A DNA stretch of 64,000 nucleotides from the NCBI RefSeq assembly GCF_039852015.1, contig NZ_CP156628.1, positions 372,001-436,000 of the forward strand, in the 5' to 3' direction. This stretch comes from Robbsia sp. KACC 23696. Its GTDB lineage: Bacteria; Pseudomonadota; Gammaproteobacteria; Burkholderiales; Burkholderiaceae. The position numbers were made by a program, and so were the translations under genes. Below the pieces are notes generated by a model that had not been told where the DNA came from, made no database searches, and saw only the letters and a list, made by a program, of their open reading frames with translations. Of the stretch, positions 42,705 through 51,667 are shown in pieces. Position 1 is the stretch's first letter. Each line of letters begins with the position of its first letter.

Positions 42705-45235
42705 TGGTACCTCGCGGTTCCCATCACTTCGCGGCGCGTTCCCCAGAAGCACTGCGTGGCGCTCGCGCAGGCAGCGACGTATTGCCGGTCGAAGAGGTTT
42801 GTGGCATTGAGGCCGAAGCGCCAGTTGCGCCAATCATAGTGAATCGCCAGATCGAAAAGCGTGAAGGACGATACGCGGAACGAATCGTCCGATGCACCAT
42901 ACGAGCTGCCAATATATCGGACACCGGCACCGGCACCCAGATTGCGCAGCGGGCCGCCATGCAGCGTGTAATCGGCCCACAACGACACCATCTGCCGTGG
43001 CACCGCGACCGGCGTGTGATTCAGCGAGCTATCGTTTGCAGCTGCCACCCAGGCGCTGGTGTACGTGTACGCCCCCACCAGCGTCAGGCTGGACGTGAGA
43101 TCGACATGCGATTCGAGTTCGATCCCGCGGCTATGCACTTTACCGGTTTGCACTTTGTATGCGGAGTTTGCCGGATCCGCAGTGGCGACGTTGCTTTGCT
43201 GCAGATCGTAGAGCGCGAGCGTCGTGGCGGTATGGCCGCCGGGCGGTTGATACTTCACGCCAAGCTCGTACTGACCGCCGGTTGTCGGTTTCAACAGCGC
43301 CCCCGACGATGTCGTTCCCGACGTACTGGGTTGGAAGGAACGGGAATAGCTGAAGTACGGCGACAGGCCGTTGGCGAATTCGTAGACGAGGCCGGCGCGC
43401 CAGGTAAAGGCGCGATCGAACTGGTGCGATGTCGTCGATTTAACGTATTCGTTCGCATCGGTCGACGACCAATCTTCCCGGCCGCCGAAGACGAAGGACC
43501 ATCGCCCCAGGCGGATCTGATCCTGCGCATAGAGCCCGAGCTCATCGGTCCGCTGACGTGTGTAGCTGGCAAGGGTGGGATCGGCGATCGTCAGGTTGTA
43601 GACGGGCGCGGTGATGTCGAGTGCCGCGGCTTTGCCCGAGGCGAGTCGACGATCCGATACCGCAACTTGATAATCGAGGCCGAACAACACCGTATGTTGG
43701 AGCGCACCGGTCTGGAAATGCGCTTCCGCCTGATTATCGATGGACAGGCTGTCCACATGCTCCAGCGATGCACTGGTCAGCCGGTTCAGGTAGCGATTTG
43801 TCGTATTGGTATAGCCGCTCGAATAGACCGTTCGATAGTCGCTCCACATATGCATGTAGCGCACGTTCTGACGCACGGTCCAGGTGTCGTCGAAGCGATG
43901 CGTGAGCGAATAGCCCACCGAGGTCTGCTGACGCCGAAAATGATCGTAGTCGGGGTCGCCGTCGTTGAAGCTGGTACCGATCTGACCGTAGCGATTGTAA
44001 GACACGGTGCCATAACGCGGCAGAAAGCCGTAATAGCCGTTGGCCGGATCGTATTGATAGCTGGCGAGCAGCGTCAACGTCGTGTTGCTGTCCGGTTTGA
44101 ACGTGACCGAGGGCGCGAAGTACAGTCGCTGATCCTTGGTGCCGCTGACTTGGGTGTCTGCGTCGCGGGCGAGACCGACAAAGCGATAGAGCACTTTCTT
44201 GTCTTCCCCGAGCGATCCGCCCAAGTCGAAGGCACCTTGCCAGCGATCATGCGTGCCGCCTTCGAGTTCGATCTCGTTGACGTGGTTCGCTTCCGGCAGC
44301 TTGCTTTCCATGATGACCACGCCACCCGGATTCGCCTGACCATAGAGGAGCGAGCTGGGGCCGCGCAGGACCTCGATACGCTGCAGGCCGTATTGCTCGA
44401 TCTGCGGCACCGCATACGACAAGCCGCGTCCTAATTTCAGGCCGTCCAGAAAATTGATATAGCTGGCATTGCCGCCGAAACCGCCGAAGCCGCGCATCTG
44501 GAGGCTGTCATAGCGATCGCCGATGCCGCGGGTCTCGGCGACGACGCCTGCGGTATAGCGCAGCGCTTGCGCGACGGTCTGGACGTTCTGATCGTCCATC
44601 TGTTTGCGTTCGATCACCGTGACGGACTGGGGAGTCGACTTCAGCGGCGTGCGTGTTTTCAGAGCGGCGTTCGCACTGTTCGACGTTTGGTTATCGGCAC
44701 TGGTGACGGTGACGCCCGGCAACGCGCCTTCGCTGAGCGGCGCGTCGGCGGCATCGATGCGATCGACGTTTTTTTGCGGTTCCAACACGAATGCAGCGTT
44801 CGCGCCGGGACGCGCGTAGAGGCCCGTACCGCGTAAGAGCGCATTGAGCGCGCCGATCGCGGTCATGCGGCCGCGCACGCCGGGCGACTGTTTTTTGGCA
44901 ACCAGGCTGGCGGTGTAGATCAATTGCACACCGCTGCGCTCGGCGAATGCATTCAACGCTCGGGTAAGGGGGGCCGCTGCTATCTCATATTGCTGCGTAC
45001 GCGTGTCGGCGGGGGCGACGTGTTCCGGCATTGCCTGCGAGGCGCGCTCACGCGTATCGATCTCCGCGCCTGACGCCGCGGTGTAAGCTCCCGCCCCCAG
45101 TGTCAGGCCGAGTATCAGCCGCGAGATAGGAGAGCGGCAGGGGCGGAACCGCGTCTGCAAGGCGTGCTTGGTGCGCGGGTGATGCGAGACGCCGCGCGTG
45201 CCGCGGCGTTTGAAAAAGTTTTGAGCGTGCTGCAT
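42698..45235 (-). CDS. TonB-dependent siderophore receptor with STN signalling domain
   Basis: An 845-aa outer-membrane receptor. A hydrophobic signal region is followed by an STN (secretin/TonB short N-terminal) domain with YEIAAAPLTRALNAFAERSG and SPGVRGRMTAIGALNALLRG, which talks to FecR. The plug has SVTVIERKQMDDQN and RIEVLRGPSSLLYGQANPGG, and the barrel ends in the typical aromatic residue (GTARYQW). The overall type matches FpvA/FhuE-like ferric-siderophore transducers; the ligand is unknown. It is the third gene of the sigma-FecR-receptor-esterase set, 153 bp after fecR. Confidence 0.92.
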   Translation of the reverse strand: MQHAQNFFKRRGTRGVSHHPRTKHALQTRFRPCRSPISRLILGLTLGAGAYTAASGAEIDTRERASQAMPEHVAPADTRTQQYEIAAAPLTRALNAFAERSGVQLIYTASLVAKKQSPGVRGRMTAIGALNALLRGTGLYARPGANAAFVLEPQKNVDRIDAADAPLSEGALPGVTVTSADNQTSNSANAALKTRTPLKSTPQSVTVIERKQMDDQNVQTVAQALRYTAGVVAETRGIGDRYDSLQMRGFGGFGGNASYINFLDGLKLGRGLSYAVPQIEQYGLQRIEVLRGPSSLLYGQANPGGVVIMESKLPEANHVNEIELEGGTHDRWQGAFDLGGSLGEDKKVLYRFVGLARDADTQVSGTKDQRLYFAPSVTFKPDSNTTLTLLASYQYDPANGYYGFLPRYGTVSYNRYGQIGTSFNDGDPDYDHFRRQQTSVGYSLTHRFDDTWTVRQNVRYMHMWSDYRTVYSSGYTNTTNRYLNRLTSASLEHVDSLSIDNQAEAHFQTGALQHTVLFGLDYQVAVSDRRLASGKAAALDITAPVYNLTIADPTLASYTRQRTDELGLYAQDQIRLGRWSFVFGGREDWSSTDANEYVKSTTSHQFDRAFTWRAGLVYEFANGLSPYFSYSRSFQPSTSGTTSSGALLKPTTGGQYELGVKYQPPGGHTATTLALYDLQQSNVATADPANSAYKVQTGKVHSRGIELESHVDLTSSLTLVGAYTYTSAWVAAANDSSLNHTPVAVPRQMVSLWADYTLHGGPLRNLGAGAGVRYIGSSYGASDDSFRVSSFTLFDLAIHYDWRNWRFGLNATNLFDRQYVAACASATQCFWGTRREVMGTARYQW

Positions 45236-45285
45236 GGTCGTCCGGTACTTTCGTGTGGTGATGGCGCGCTGTCGTGGGGAAGCCG

Positions 45286-45303
45286 CGTCTATCGGAATAG
45301 ACG
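45286..45303 (-). repeat. 7-bp hairpin with tetraloop before the receptor gene
   Basis: CGTCTAT and ATAGACG pair around a 4-nt loop in the 153-bp gap between the FecR-type gene and the receptor gene. It has no U-tract. It could mark processing or partial termination within the operon. Confidence 0.35.
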
Positions 45304-45388
45304 GGCGCGCGACGAAAAACCGGATGTCGAAATCGACGAAAAGTGAAAAATAGTTTCGTGCGCAGGCAGTGCCTGCAATGCGCCGGGA

Positions 45389-46582
45389 TCAGGCGTCGGA
45401 TCGCACGTTCAGAAAAATGAGGCGTCCAGCCCAGCGGGTCTCCTGCAAGTGGAGCACCTCCACGAGCGTCGCAAGCGCGGTGGCCGGATCGTTCAAGGCG
45501 AAGTTGCCTGAGACACGCAGGTTTCCCCCGGCCGCATCGAGGAAAATGTGGTGACCGGGAAAGTAGCGGTTCAATTGCGAGATGACATCGGCGAGCCGAC
45601 TGTCGTCGAATTGCAGGCGACCCCGCTGCCATGCCGTGTCCGCGATGACGCTGTCCGCGTTCGTATGAACGAGGGACGGTGCCGTGTCGGGCATGGCTTC
45701 GGCGACGTCACCGGCATGCATCGTCATCGATGCGCCCGCCATCGAAAAACGGACCGCGCCTTGCGTGACCGTGACCGTGAGCGGCCGGGCTGGGGTGTCA
45801 CGGCTGTCGATCTGGAAGGCGGTCCCGATGTCGGTGACGTGACCCCCAGCCGTGTCGACGACAAAGGGGCGTCTATCGCCATGCGCGACGTCGAATGCCA
45901 CGCGGCCTTCGCGCAGGACGATCTGTCGCGTGTCGTTCGTGTAATGCACGTCCACGGCGGACTGCGCGTCGAGCCGCATGACGGAACCGTCGGCGAGCGC
46001 AACCGTTCGAACCGCACCTGTGTCGCTCTTGAAATCCGGTGTCAGCGCCATATTGCCGACAACGACGGCGCATACGATGGCAGCCAGACCGATACCGGCA
46101 CCTAGCTTGCCATTCCACCGGGTCGTGCTAGCGCGTTTCGATGCAGGGTTGCTTTCGACGTGATGGCTCGCGCTGGGTCGGCGGTTCGCCATCCGCGCCG
46201 TCGTGTATCGGTCGCGAAGCGGCGATCGATCGGGCTGACGGACGGCTGCCTGTGCGCCGGTTTCCATCGGCGTCGCACGCGACCAGCTTTCGCGTGCCGA
46301 TGCCAGGGCGTCGCGATGCGCTTGCGATCGCGCGCACCAACGGGCGAGGGATGGGTCGCTTTCCCGCGCCCGTCCCGCATCGAGTCGAATCATCCATACC
46401 GCCGCTTCGGCGCGCAAGCGCCTGCGCCGCCGCTGTGCGGGCGCAGCCGCATCGTCACCGTTATTCGGTGCTGCGCGCGTAGCGACTGACGAGAGGGACG
46501 CGTCGCTTGTATCGCTTGTATCGGGGATATCGGATTGTTCGTGCATCGGGGACGGCACAGTGTCGTGGCGCGCAGCCTTCAT
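45389..46582 (-). CDS. FecR-family anti-sigma/sigma-regulator protein
   Basis: A 397-aa protein. The N-terminal cytoplasmic DUF4880-like part has AEAAVWMIRLDAGRARESDP, then a membrane helix (GIGLAAIVCAVVVGNMAL) and the periplasmic FecR domain with VRTVALADGSVMRLDAQSAV and RPFVVDTAGGHVTDIGTAF. It ends with a short STN-like region. It holds the sigma factor until the receptor binds its ligand. Its ATG overlaps the sigma-factor stop by one base (TGATG). It is longer than most family members because of a basic, low-complexity insert at about residues 75-155. Confidence 0.9.
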   Translation of the reverse strand: MKAARHDTVPSPMHEQSDIPDTSDTSDASLSSVATRAAPNNGDDAAAPAQRRRRRLRAEAAVWMIRLDAGRARESDPSLARWCARSQAHRDALASARESWSRATPMETGAQAAVRQPDRSPLRDRYTTARMANRRPSASHHVESNPASKRASTTRWNGKLGAGIGLAAIVCAVVVGNMALTPDFKSDTGAVRTVALADGSVMRLDAQSAVDVHYTNDTRQIVLREGRVAFDVAHGDRRPFVVDTAGGHVTDIGTAFQIDSRDTPARPLTVTVTQGAVRFSMAGASMTMHAGDVAEAMPDTAPSLVHTNADSVIADTAWQRGRLQFDDSRLADVISQLNRYFPGHHIFLDAAGGNLRVSGNFALNDPATALATLVEVLHLQETRWAGRLIFLNVRSDA

Positions 46583-47127
46583 CAAGGGGCGCCCTTCGCG
46601 TCGGAGAAGTCCTGGAACGCCAGCAATGCGCGCCGCAGATGCTTTTCCACCATATTTTGAGATATTGCAAGGCGCTGCGCAATCTCGCAATGCGTCAATC
46701 CTTCGACCTTCCGCAGCAGGAACACATCGCGACAGCGGGGCGGCAGGGACTGGATCAGCTGATCGAGCGCAGCAGCAGTCTGCTTCGCCTGCAATACCTC
46801 GTCGGGCGCATCTGCTTGTTCATGCGAGCGCCTGGCATGTTGTTCGTGCGGGATGTCTTCCTCGCCCTCGTCGCCAGTAGGCAAGGGCAGGCAGACCCGC
46901 TCGCGGAATCGGTCGATCATCAGGTTTTCGACGACGCGGCGGAAAAAAGCGTGCGGTTGTTGGATCTGCTGTGGGGCGGCAAGCGTCGCGATGCGGAGAA
47001 AGGCGTCCTGCACGATATCCGCTGCCGCATCGGCGTGAGAGGTCGAGGCGGTCCGTCGCCGCGCGAAGAGGAGCAGCGTTCGATAGTGCGCTTCAAACGC
47101 GCGGAGCAGACTGTCGTTGGCAGACAA
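46582..47127 (-). CDS. ECF RNA polymerase sigma factor, FecI type
   Basis: A 181-aa ECF sigma factor. Region 2 reads DIVQDAFLRIATL then HAFFRRVVENLMIDRFRE, and region 4 reads LPPRCRDVFLLRKVEGLTHC then EIAQRLAISQNMVEKHLRRAL. FecI-type factors drive the downstream receptor gene. The only in-frame start is TTG 47127 without a clear ribosome site, so translation may be weak. It heads the iron operon and sits behind a promoter overlapped by a Fur-like box. Confidence 0.9.
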   Translation of the reverse strand: MSANDSLLRAFEAHYRTLLLFARRRTASTSHADAAADIVQDAFLRIATLAAPQQIQQPHAFFRRVVENLMIDRFRERVCLPLPTGDEGEEDIPHEQHARRSHEQADAPDEVLQAKQTAAALDQLIQSLPPRCRDVFLLRKVEGLTHCEIAQRLAISQNMVEKHLRRALLAFQDFSDAKGAP

Positions 47128-47211
47128 GGTGGATGCAGCGCTTACGGTGGCGTGACCGGTCGGCGGGCGGCATGCTGAGCCCGCAGCGAAAGACGAGACA
47201 CCATCGATTTA

Positions 47212-47236
47212 AATGAGAATGCGTCGCATTATAATC
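47212..47236 (-). promoter_or_regulatory. Fur-box-like operator
   Basis: Plus-strand hexamers AATGAG-AATGCG-T-CGCATT-ATAATC follow the 6-6-1-6 architecture of Fur boxes, with a perfect AATGCG-T-CGCATT palindrome at the centre. It covers the -10 box of the sigma-factor promoter, the normal place for iron-dependent repression. Confidence 0.7.
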
Positions 47237-47255
47237 TTACAATTACATTTTGCAA
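47228..47255 (-). promoter_or_regulatory. Sigma-70 promoter of the iron operon
   Basis: On the minus strand TTGCAA (47250-47255) and a perfect TATAAT (47228-47233) are separated by 16 bp. The start site would fall near 47221, about 95 bp before the TTG of the sigma-factor gene. Confidence 0.7.
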
Positions 47256-47429
47256 GGGTGATCTAAGCGGCTCCGACGGTTTTCAAGATGCAACATTCGT
47301 CCGCGCGTCTGTCCTAAAAAGCGTCGCGATCCGGGCGTCGTCTTCGTTCCGGGAATTGGGGCATGATAAAGGATGGTGCATGAGGTGCCGGCGCCCCGGA
47401 GGCGCTCGACCTACTACGGAGATTTGACG

Positions 47430-48497
47430 ATGGCAGGAAGTGCATTGGTGGTTGGCGCAAGCGGTATCGTCGGCAGCGCGACGGCGGCCTTGCTTGCAAG
47501 CGAGGGATGGACGGTATCGGGCCTTGCGCGCCGCCCCGTCTCCCAGACCGACGTCACGCCGATAGCGGCCGATTTGCAAGACGCTGCGGCGACGGCGCAA
47601 GCGCTCGCCGGTCGGCGCTACGATGCCGTGTTCATCACGACCTGGCTGCGACAAGACAGCGAGGCCGAAAATATCCGCGTCAATGCGGCGATGGTGCGCC
47701 ATCTGCTGGATGCCCTGCGTGCTGGCGGCGGACCGCGGCATGTCGCGTTGGTCACCGGACTCAAACACTATCTCGGGCCGTTCGAGGCCTATGGCAAGGG
47801 CACATTGCCGCAGACGCCGTTCCGCGAGGAGCAGGGTCGCTTGGACGTCGAGAACTTTTATTACGCGCAGGAAGACGAGGTCTTTGCGGCGGCGAAACGC
47901 GATGGCTTCACGTGGAGTGTGCACCGCCCGCATACGGTCATCGGCAAGGCCGTCGGCAACGCGATGAATATGGGCACGACCTTGGCGGCGTACGCGACGC
48001 TATGCCGGGAGATTGGGCGCCCGTTCCTGTTTCCGGGCTCCGCCGCGCAGTGGAACGGCTTGACCGATATGACCGATGCCCGTGTGCTGGCCAAGCAGTT
48101 GCTATGGGCCAGCACCACGCCAGCGGCGGCGAATCAGGATTTCAACGTCGTCAACGGCGACGTGTTCCGCTGGAGTTGGATGTGGGGACGCATCGCGGAA
48201 TGGTTCGGGGTGGAAGCCGTGCCGTTCGATGGCACGGTACGCCCGCTTGAGCAGCAGATGGCGGGGGACGCCGAACGGTGGCGCGAGATCGCGCGGCGCG
48301 AGGGCCTGGCGGAAGCCGATTTGGGAAGACTGGCTTCACCCTGGCATACCGACGCGGATCTCGGGCGGCCGATCGAAGTAGTGACCGATATGTCGAAGAG
48401 TCGTCGCATGGGGTTCACCGCGTATCAAGCGACCGATGACGCATTCTACGATCTGTTCACGCAGCTCCGCGCTGATCGTTTGATTCCCGGCAAGTAA
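47430..48497 (+). CDS. PRISE-type SDR (progesterone 5-beta-reductase/iridoid synthase-like)
   Basis: A 355-aa extended SDR. The NAD(P) motif is VVGASGIVGSATAAL. It carries the hallmark residues of the PRISE group: Lys in TGLKHYLGPFEAYG and Tyr in NFYYAQEDEVFAA, instead of the usual YxxxK. SVHRPHTVIGKAVGNAMN and FPGSAAQWNGLTDMTDA also match plant and bacterial PRISE enzymes, which reduce activated C=C bonds of enones. ATG 47430 has GGAG about 9 nt upstream. It is divergent from the iron operon, and its physiological substrate is unknown. Confidence 0.85.
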   Translation: MAGSALVVGASGIVGSATAALLASEGWTVSGLARRPVSQTDVTPIAADLQDAAATAQALAGRRYDAVFITTWLRQDSEAENIRVNAAMVRHLLDALRAGGGPRHVALVTGLKHYLGPFEAYGKGTLPQTPFREEQGRLDVENFYYAQEDEVFAAAKRDGFTWSVHRPHTVIGKAVGNAMNMGTTLAAYATLCREIGRPFLFPGSAAQWNGLTDMTDARVLAKQLLWASTTPAAANQDFNVVNGDVFRWSWMWGRIAEWFGVEAVPFDGTVRPLEQQMAGDAERWREIARREGLAEADLGRLASPWHTDADLGRPIEVVTDMSKSRRMGFTAYQATDDAFYDLFTQLRADRLIPGK

Positions 48498-48508
48498 GCG
48501 TCGGGCGT

Positions 48509-48530
48509 ACGCCCCCATCGCGGGCGTTTT
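48509..48530 (+). terminator. Terminator of the PRISE reductase gene
   Basis: ACGCCC (48509-48514) pairs with GGGCGT (48522-48527) around a 7-nt loop, followed by TTTT, 12 bp after the stop codon. It also separates the gene from the converging kinase gene. Confidence 0.65.
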
Positions 48531-48535
48531 GACGA

Positions 48536-49990
48536 TCAAGTGGCGCTATCCGGCTTTTTTGGGAAGGTCAGACTGAAGCGCGTGACGCCGGCATCGCTCA
48601 GGACGCCCCATGCGCCGCCATGTAGCGTCATGATGCTGCGGACGATCGATAGGCCAAGCCCATTCGACTCGGCCGCGCGTTGCCGCGAAGGGTCTTCGCG
48701 ATAAAAGCGATCGAACAGACGGCCCTGATGCGCAAGGGGAATGGTCGGTCCGTGATTCTCGACGGCGATCGTGACGCCATCCGATGTCGTCTCGACGGTG
48801 GTGCGAATGATCGAACCGGCGGCGGCGAAGCGAACCGCGTTCGCCAGCAGGTTCGCCACCGCGCGCCGCAACAAATCGGGATCTGCCCAGATCGTTGCAT
48901 CTCCCTCGACGGTCAACTGGATGCCGCGGTCGTCGGCGAGATCTTCGAAATAGCCGGTGATTCGCTTGATTTCCGGATCGACGCGAAACGTGTCCCGTGC
49001 GATGGCATGATCGGCATGTTCCGCGCGTGCGAGAAACAGCATATTGTCGATCATCTTGGAGAGCCGCTGCAGCTCCTCGAAGCTGGAGCCGAGCAGGTGT
49101 TGGTAATAAGCGGTGTCGCGCGGGTGGTGCAAGCCCACTTCCACTTGCCCCAGCAGATTGCTGATCGGCGTGCGCAAGTCGTGCGCCATATCGGCGGAAA
49201 CCTGACTCAATTGCGTGAATCCCCGCTCAAGCCGTGCCAGCATCTGATTCAGGCCTTGAATGACGGGGGCAAGCTCGCGCGGCGCGTGGCGCATCGTCAC
49301 GCGTACCGACAGATTGTCGATACCGATCGAGGCCGTCTGCTCCGCCAAATGGCTCAGTGGGCGCATCCCACGACGCGCGATCGCATAGGCAATGACGGCA
49401 GCCAGCAAGGCGGTGAGGATGGCAAACGCGATGATCTGCCGACGATAATCGGCGAGCATGCGCGTGCGCTCGCTCATCAGGCGGCCCGATACGATTTCCA
49501 ATGATTGGGTCGGCGTCATGCCCTGGGCCTGCGCCGCTGCCGCGACGTAGATGAAGGGCGTTCCCTGTGCGCTCTCGACATGATGCACGTCGTCGAGCGA
49601 TAGCGGGACATCCGCCGCGATCGGACGCACTGCCGGGACTGACGTATGCCCGGGGTCGACGGCGATCAGCGGCGGCTGCCCGGGGAAGCGAATCACCAGC
49701 AGGGACTCGGTGTTGCCGAGCATATTCGCAAACAGGCGGGGCTTGTCCCGAATCAGCTCGCGCACATCCGCATCATGCAGCAAGGTACGGATCTGATCGA
49801 CCCGCGTCACCAAGGCCGCGTCGTCGCGCAGGATCAACTGGGCTTCCAGTTTTCGATACATCGCATAACCGAGAATCGCGATGGCGCAAAACGCGATGGT
49901 CGCGTAGAGCAGGGCGAGCCGTGTCGTCAATGACGTACCGACCAAGCGTGCGCGAGCGGCAGGGCGCGGCGGCTGGATGTCAGGATTCAT
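48536..49990 (-). CDS. Heavy-metal-type sensor histidine kinase (CusS-like)
   Basis: A 484-aa inner-membrane kinase. Two membrane helices (about 25-48 and 188-208) flank a periplasmic domain. A HAMP domain follows ([20 protein letters not shown]), then the H-box with the phospho-accepting histidine in [20 protein letters not shown]. The N-box is [18 protein letters not shown] and the G-boxes are ENHGPTIP and [20 protein letters not shown]. It belongs to the CusS/IrlS heavy-metal sensor group. It overlaps its response regulator by 11 bp. No metal efflux genes are adjacent, so the signal is uncertain. Confidence 0.9.
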   Translation of the reverse strand: MNPDIQPPRPAARARLVGTSLTTRLALLYATIAFCAIAILGYAMYRKLEAQLILRDDAALVTRVDQIRTLLHDADVRELIRDKPRLFANMLGNTESLLVIRFPGQPPLIAVDPGHTSVPAVRPIAADVPLSLDDVHHVESAQGTPFIYVAAAAQAQGMTPTQSLEIVSGRLMSERTRMLADYRRQIIAFAILTALLAAVIAYAIARRGMRPLSHLAEQTASIGIDNLSVRVTMRHAPRELAPVIQGLNQMLARLERGFTQLSQVSADMAHDLRTPISNLLGQVEVGLHHPRDTAYYQHLLGSSFEELQRLSKMIDNMLFLARAEHADHAIARDTFRVDPEIKRITGYFEDLADDRGIQLTVEGDATIWADPDLLRRAVANLLANAVRFAAAGSIIRTTVETTSDGVTIAVENHGPTIPLAHQGRLFDRFYREDPSRQRAAESNGLGLSIVRSIMTLHGGAWGVLSDAGVTRFSLTFPKKPDSAT

Positions 49991-50654
49991 CTTCGAAGCG
50001 ATATCCCACGCCGTGAACGGTATGAATCAATCGGACGGAAAAGGGATCGTCGACTTTCTGGCGTAGTCTGCGCACGGCGACGTCGACGACATTGCTGTCG
50101 CTGTCGAAATTCATGTCCCAGACGCGCGAGGCAATCAGTGTCCGCGACAGGACTTCGCCTGGGTGCTGGACGAAAAACAGCAGCAGATTGAATTCCTTGT
50201 TCGTCAAGGTAAGACGCGTCTCGCCACGCTGCACGCGACGCTTGGCCGCGTCGATCGTCAAGTCGCCCACCTGCAGGACGGCCAGTTGTTCCGGCTGGGC
50301 GCCACGGCGTAAGATGATACGAATGCGTGCCAGCAGCTCGGCGAAGGAAAACGGCTTCACCAAATAGTCGTCGGCACCGAGTTCGAGGCCCTTGAGTCGA
50401 TCTTCGAGCGTGCCGCGCGCGCTCAGGAACAATACGGGCGTCTTCGTTCGCACGCCGAGCTTCTGAATCACCGTCCAACCATCCATGTTCGGCATCATCA
50501 CGTCGAGCAAGATTAAGTCGTAACGTGACTCCTGCGCCATGTGCAGACCGTCGACGCCGTCATGCGCGACATCGACGACATAGCCGGATTCCGTCAAGCC
50601 GTTTTGCAGATACTCGGCGGTCTTGGCTTCGTCATCGATGACGAGGATCTTCAT
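49980..50654 (-). CDS. OmpR/PhoB-type response regulator (CusR/IrlR-like)
   Basis: A 224-aa regulator. The receiver domain has the acidic pair in LVIDDEAKT, phospho-acceptor Asp in [14 protein letters not shown], Ser in LFLSARG and Lys in YLVKPFSF. The C-terminal winged helix has [34 protein letters not shown] and [14 protein letters not shown] 50654 is preferred because AGGA is 8 nt upstream, whereas ATG 50660 has it only 1 nt away. It is transcribed first, with the kinase gene overlapping. Confidence 0.93.
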   Translation of the reverse strand: MKILVIDDEAKTAEYLQNGLTESGYVVDVAHDGVDGLHMAQESRYDLILLDVMMPNMDGWTVIQKLGVRTKTPVLFLSARGTLEDRLKGLELGADDYLVKPFSFAELLARIRIILRRGAQPEQLAVLQVGDLTIDAAKRRVQRGETRLTLTNKEFNLLLFFVQHPGEVLSRTLIASRVWDMNFDSDSNVVDVAVRRLRQKVDDPFSVRLIHTVHGVGYRFEDES

Positions 50655-50701
50655 TGTCATTCCTGTGGGTAGTCACGGCAGGCCCGCGAAATCGGGCGAC
50701 G

Positions 50702-50720
50702 GCCGGTGGATCGCACCGGC
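50702..50720. promoter_or_regulatory. 7-5-7 inverted repeat upstream of the response regulator
   Basis: GCCGGTG (50702-50708) and CACCGGC (50714-50720) form a perfect palindrome with a 5-bp spacer, 48 bp before the regulator start. It may be an operator or a leader hairpin. Confidence 0.35.
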
Positions 50721-50729
50721 GCCTGCCAT

Positions 50730-50761
50730 GATAACCGTCCTTTTTCAAGATGACGGCTATC
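50730..50761. repeat. 10-bp inverted repeat between the PIG-L operon and the regulator gene
   Basis: GATAACCGTC (50730-50739) and GACGGCTATC (50752-50761) pair with one mismatch around a 12-nt spacer. It lies 76 bp past the end of the PIG-L gene and about 76 bp before the regulator start, so it could terminate one transcript or control the next; no U-tract is seen. Confidence 0.4.
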
Positions 50762-50836
50762 GTGGCCCAGTGCGCAGAGTAAAGCGCCCGCGCCCACGGC
50801 AGGGTGACCGAATCATTACAGAGAAATGACAAGGCG

Positions 50837-51667
50837 TCAGGACGCGGCGTGGCTCGGCGAAATCGCCCAGAAACGTTCGGGAGCGTTCGCGTCGTCCAGC
50901 GCTGCCGCGCCAAGTGCGCCGAGCTGGCTGTCATAGGCGCGGATCGCCGTATGCTTGCACTGAAAGGCGGCGCGATCTGCGCCACCGTGTAGCGGTAACG
51001 ACGCCCGACCCGTCGATCCGTTTGGTACATCGCGTGTGCCCCCGACGGCGGCGCTACTTGCTGGCCTCTGCCACCGCGCGGGCGTGGCGATGAAGTCGGC
51101 ATGATGGAGCGCGACCAAGGCGCGCTGTAGCGCGCCGCCGATGCTCCGATACGGGACGTCCTCATAGGCGATCCAGGGAATCGCGCGGAGGACGGGCGCC
51201 GAGGCGCATCGGATCCAGGCGCGTCGGGCGCGGATATGGTCGCTGTGAAACAAGCCGAGGGGTACGATGATCAGGTCGGGGGCGAGGTTTTTCAAGACGG
51301 CCGCCAGGGCGCCGGCGTTGTCGGCATCGTCGCGTTCGATCTCATCGGCGGAAGGGGACGCTGGCAGATATTGGCCGTCGAGGCAATCCATATGCACGAC
51401 GGCCGCGCCAAGCGACATCATCGCGACATGGTCTTCCTCGCGTCGGGCGCGGACCGCCTGCTCGGCGGAACCATAGCCACACTCCCGATCCCAGGCCGTG
51501 CTGAGGAAGGCGTCGGGCGGGGTCCCGGCAAACAAGGTGACGACCGTGGCGTCGGCGCAATCCGCGATCAACGCGCCGCAACTGAGCGCAGCGTCATCCA
51601 GATGCGGCGACACGACGACGACGCGTCCGAATGTCCCGAAAACCGGCTGATCGACGTCGAGACTCAT
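50837..51667 (-). CDS. PIG-L (LmbE-like) family deacetylase
   Basis: A 276-aa protein of the zinc-dependent GlcNAc deacetylase superfamily. VVVVSPHLDDAALSCGALIA holds the metal-binding HxDD motif and the catalytic Asp, and PLGLFHSDHIRARRAWI supplies the third metal histidine. Family members remove N-acetyl groups from sugar conjugates. Its ATG overlaps the GT2 stop by 4 bp (ATGA). It is the last gene of a four-gene operon of acyl-CoA dehydrogenase-like, methyltransferase, glycosyltransferase and deacetylase. Confidence 0.88.
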   Translation of the reverse strand: MSLDVDQPVFGTFGRVVVVSPHLDDAALSCGALIADCADATVVTLFAGTPPDAFLSTAWDRECGYGSAEQAVRARREEDHVAMMSLGAAVVHMDCLDGQYLPASPSADEIERDDADNAGALAAVLKNLAPDLIIVPLGLFHSDHIRARRAWIRCASAPVLRAIPWIAYEDVPYRSIGGALQRALVALHHADFIATPARWQRPASSAAVGGTRDVPNGSTGRASLPLHGGADRAAFQCKHTAIRAYDSQLGALGAAALDDANAPERFWAISPSHAAS

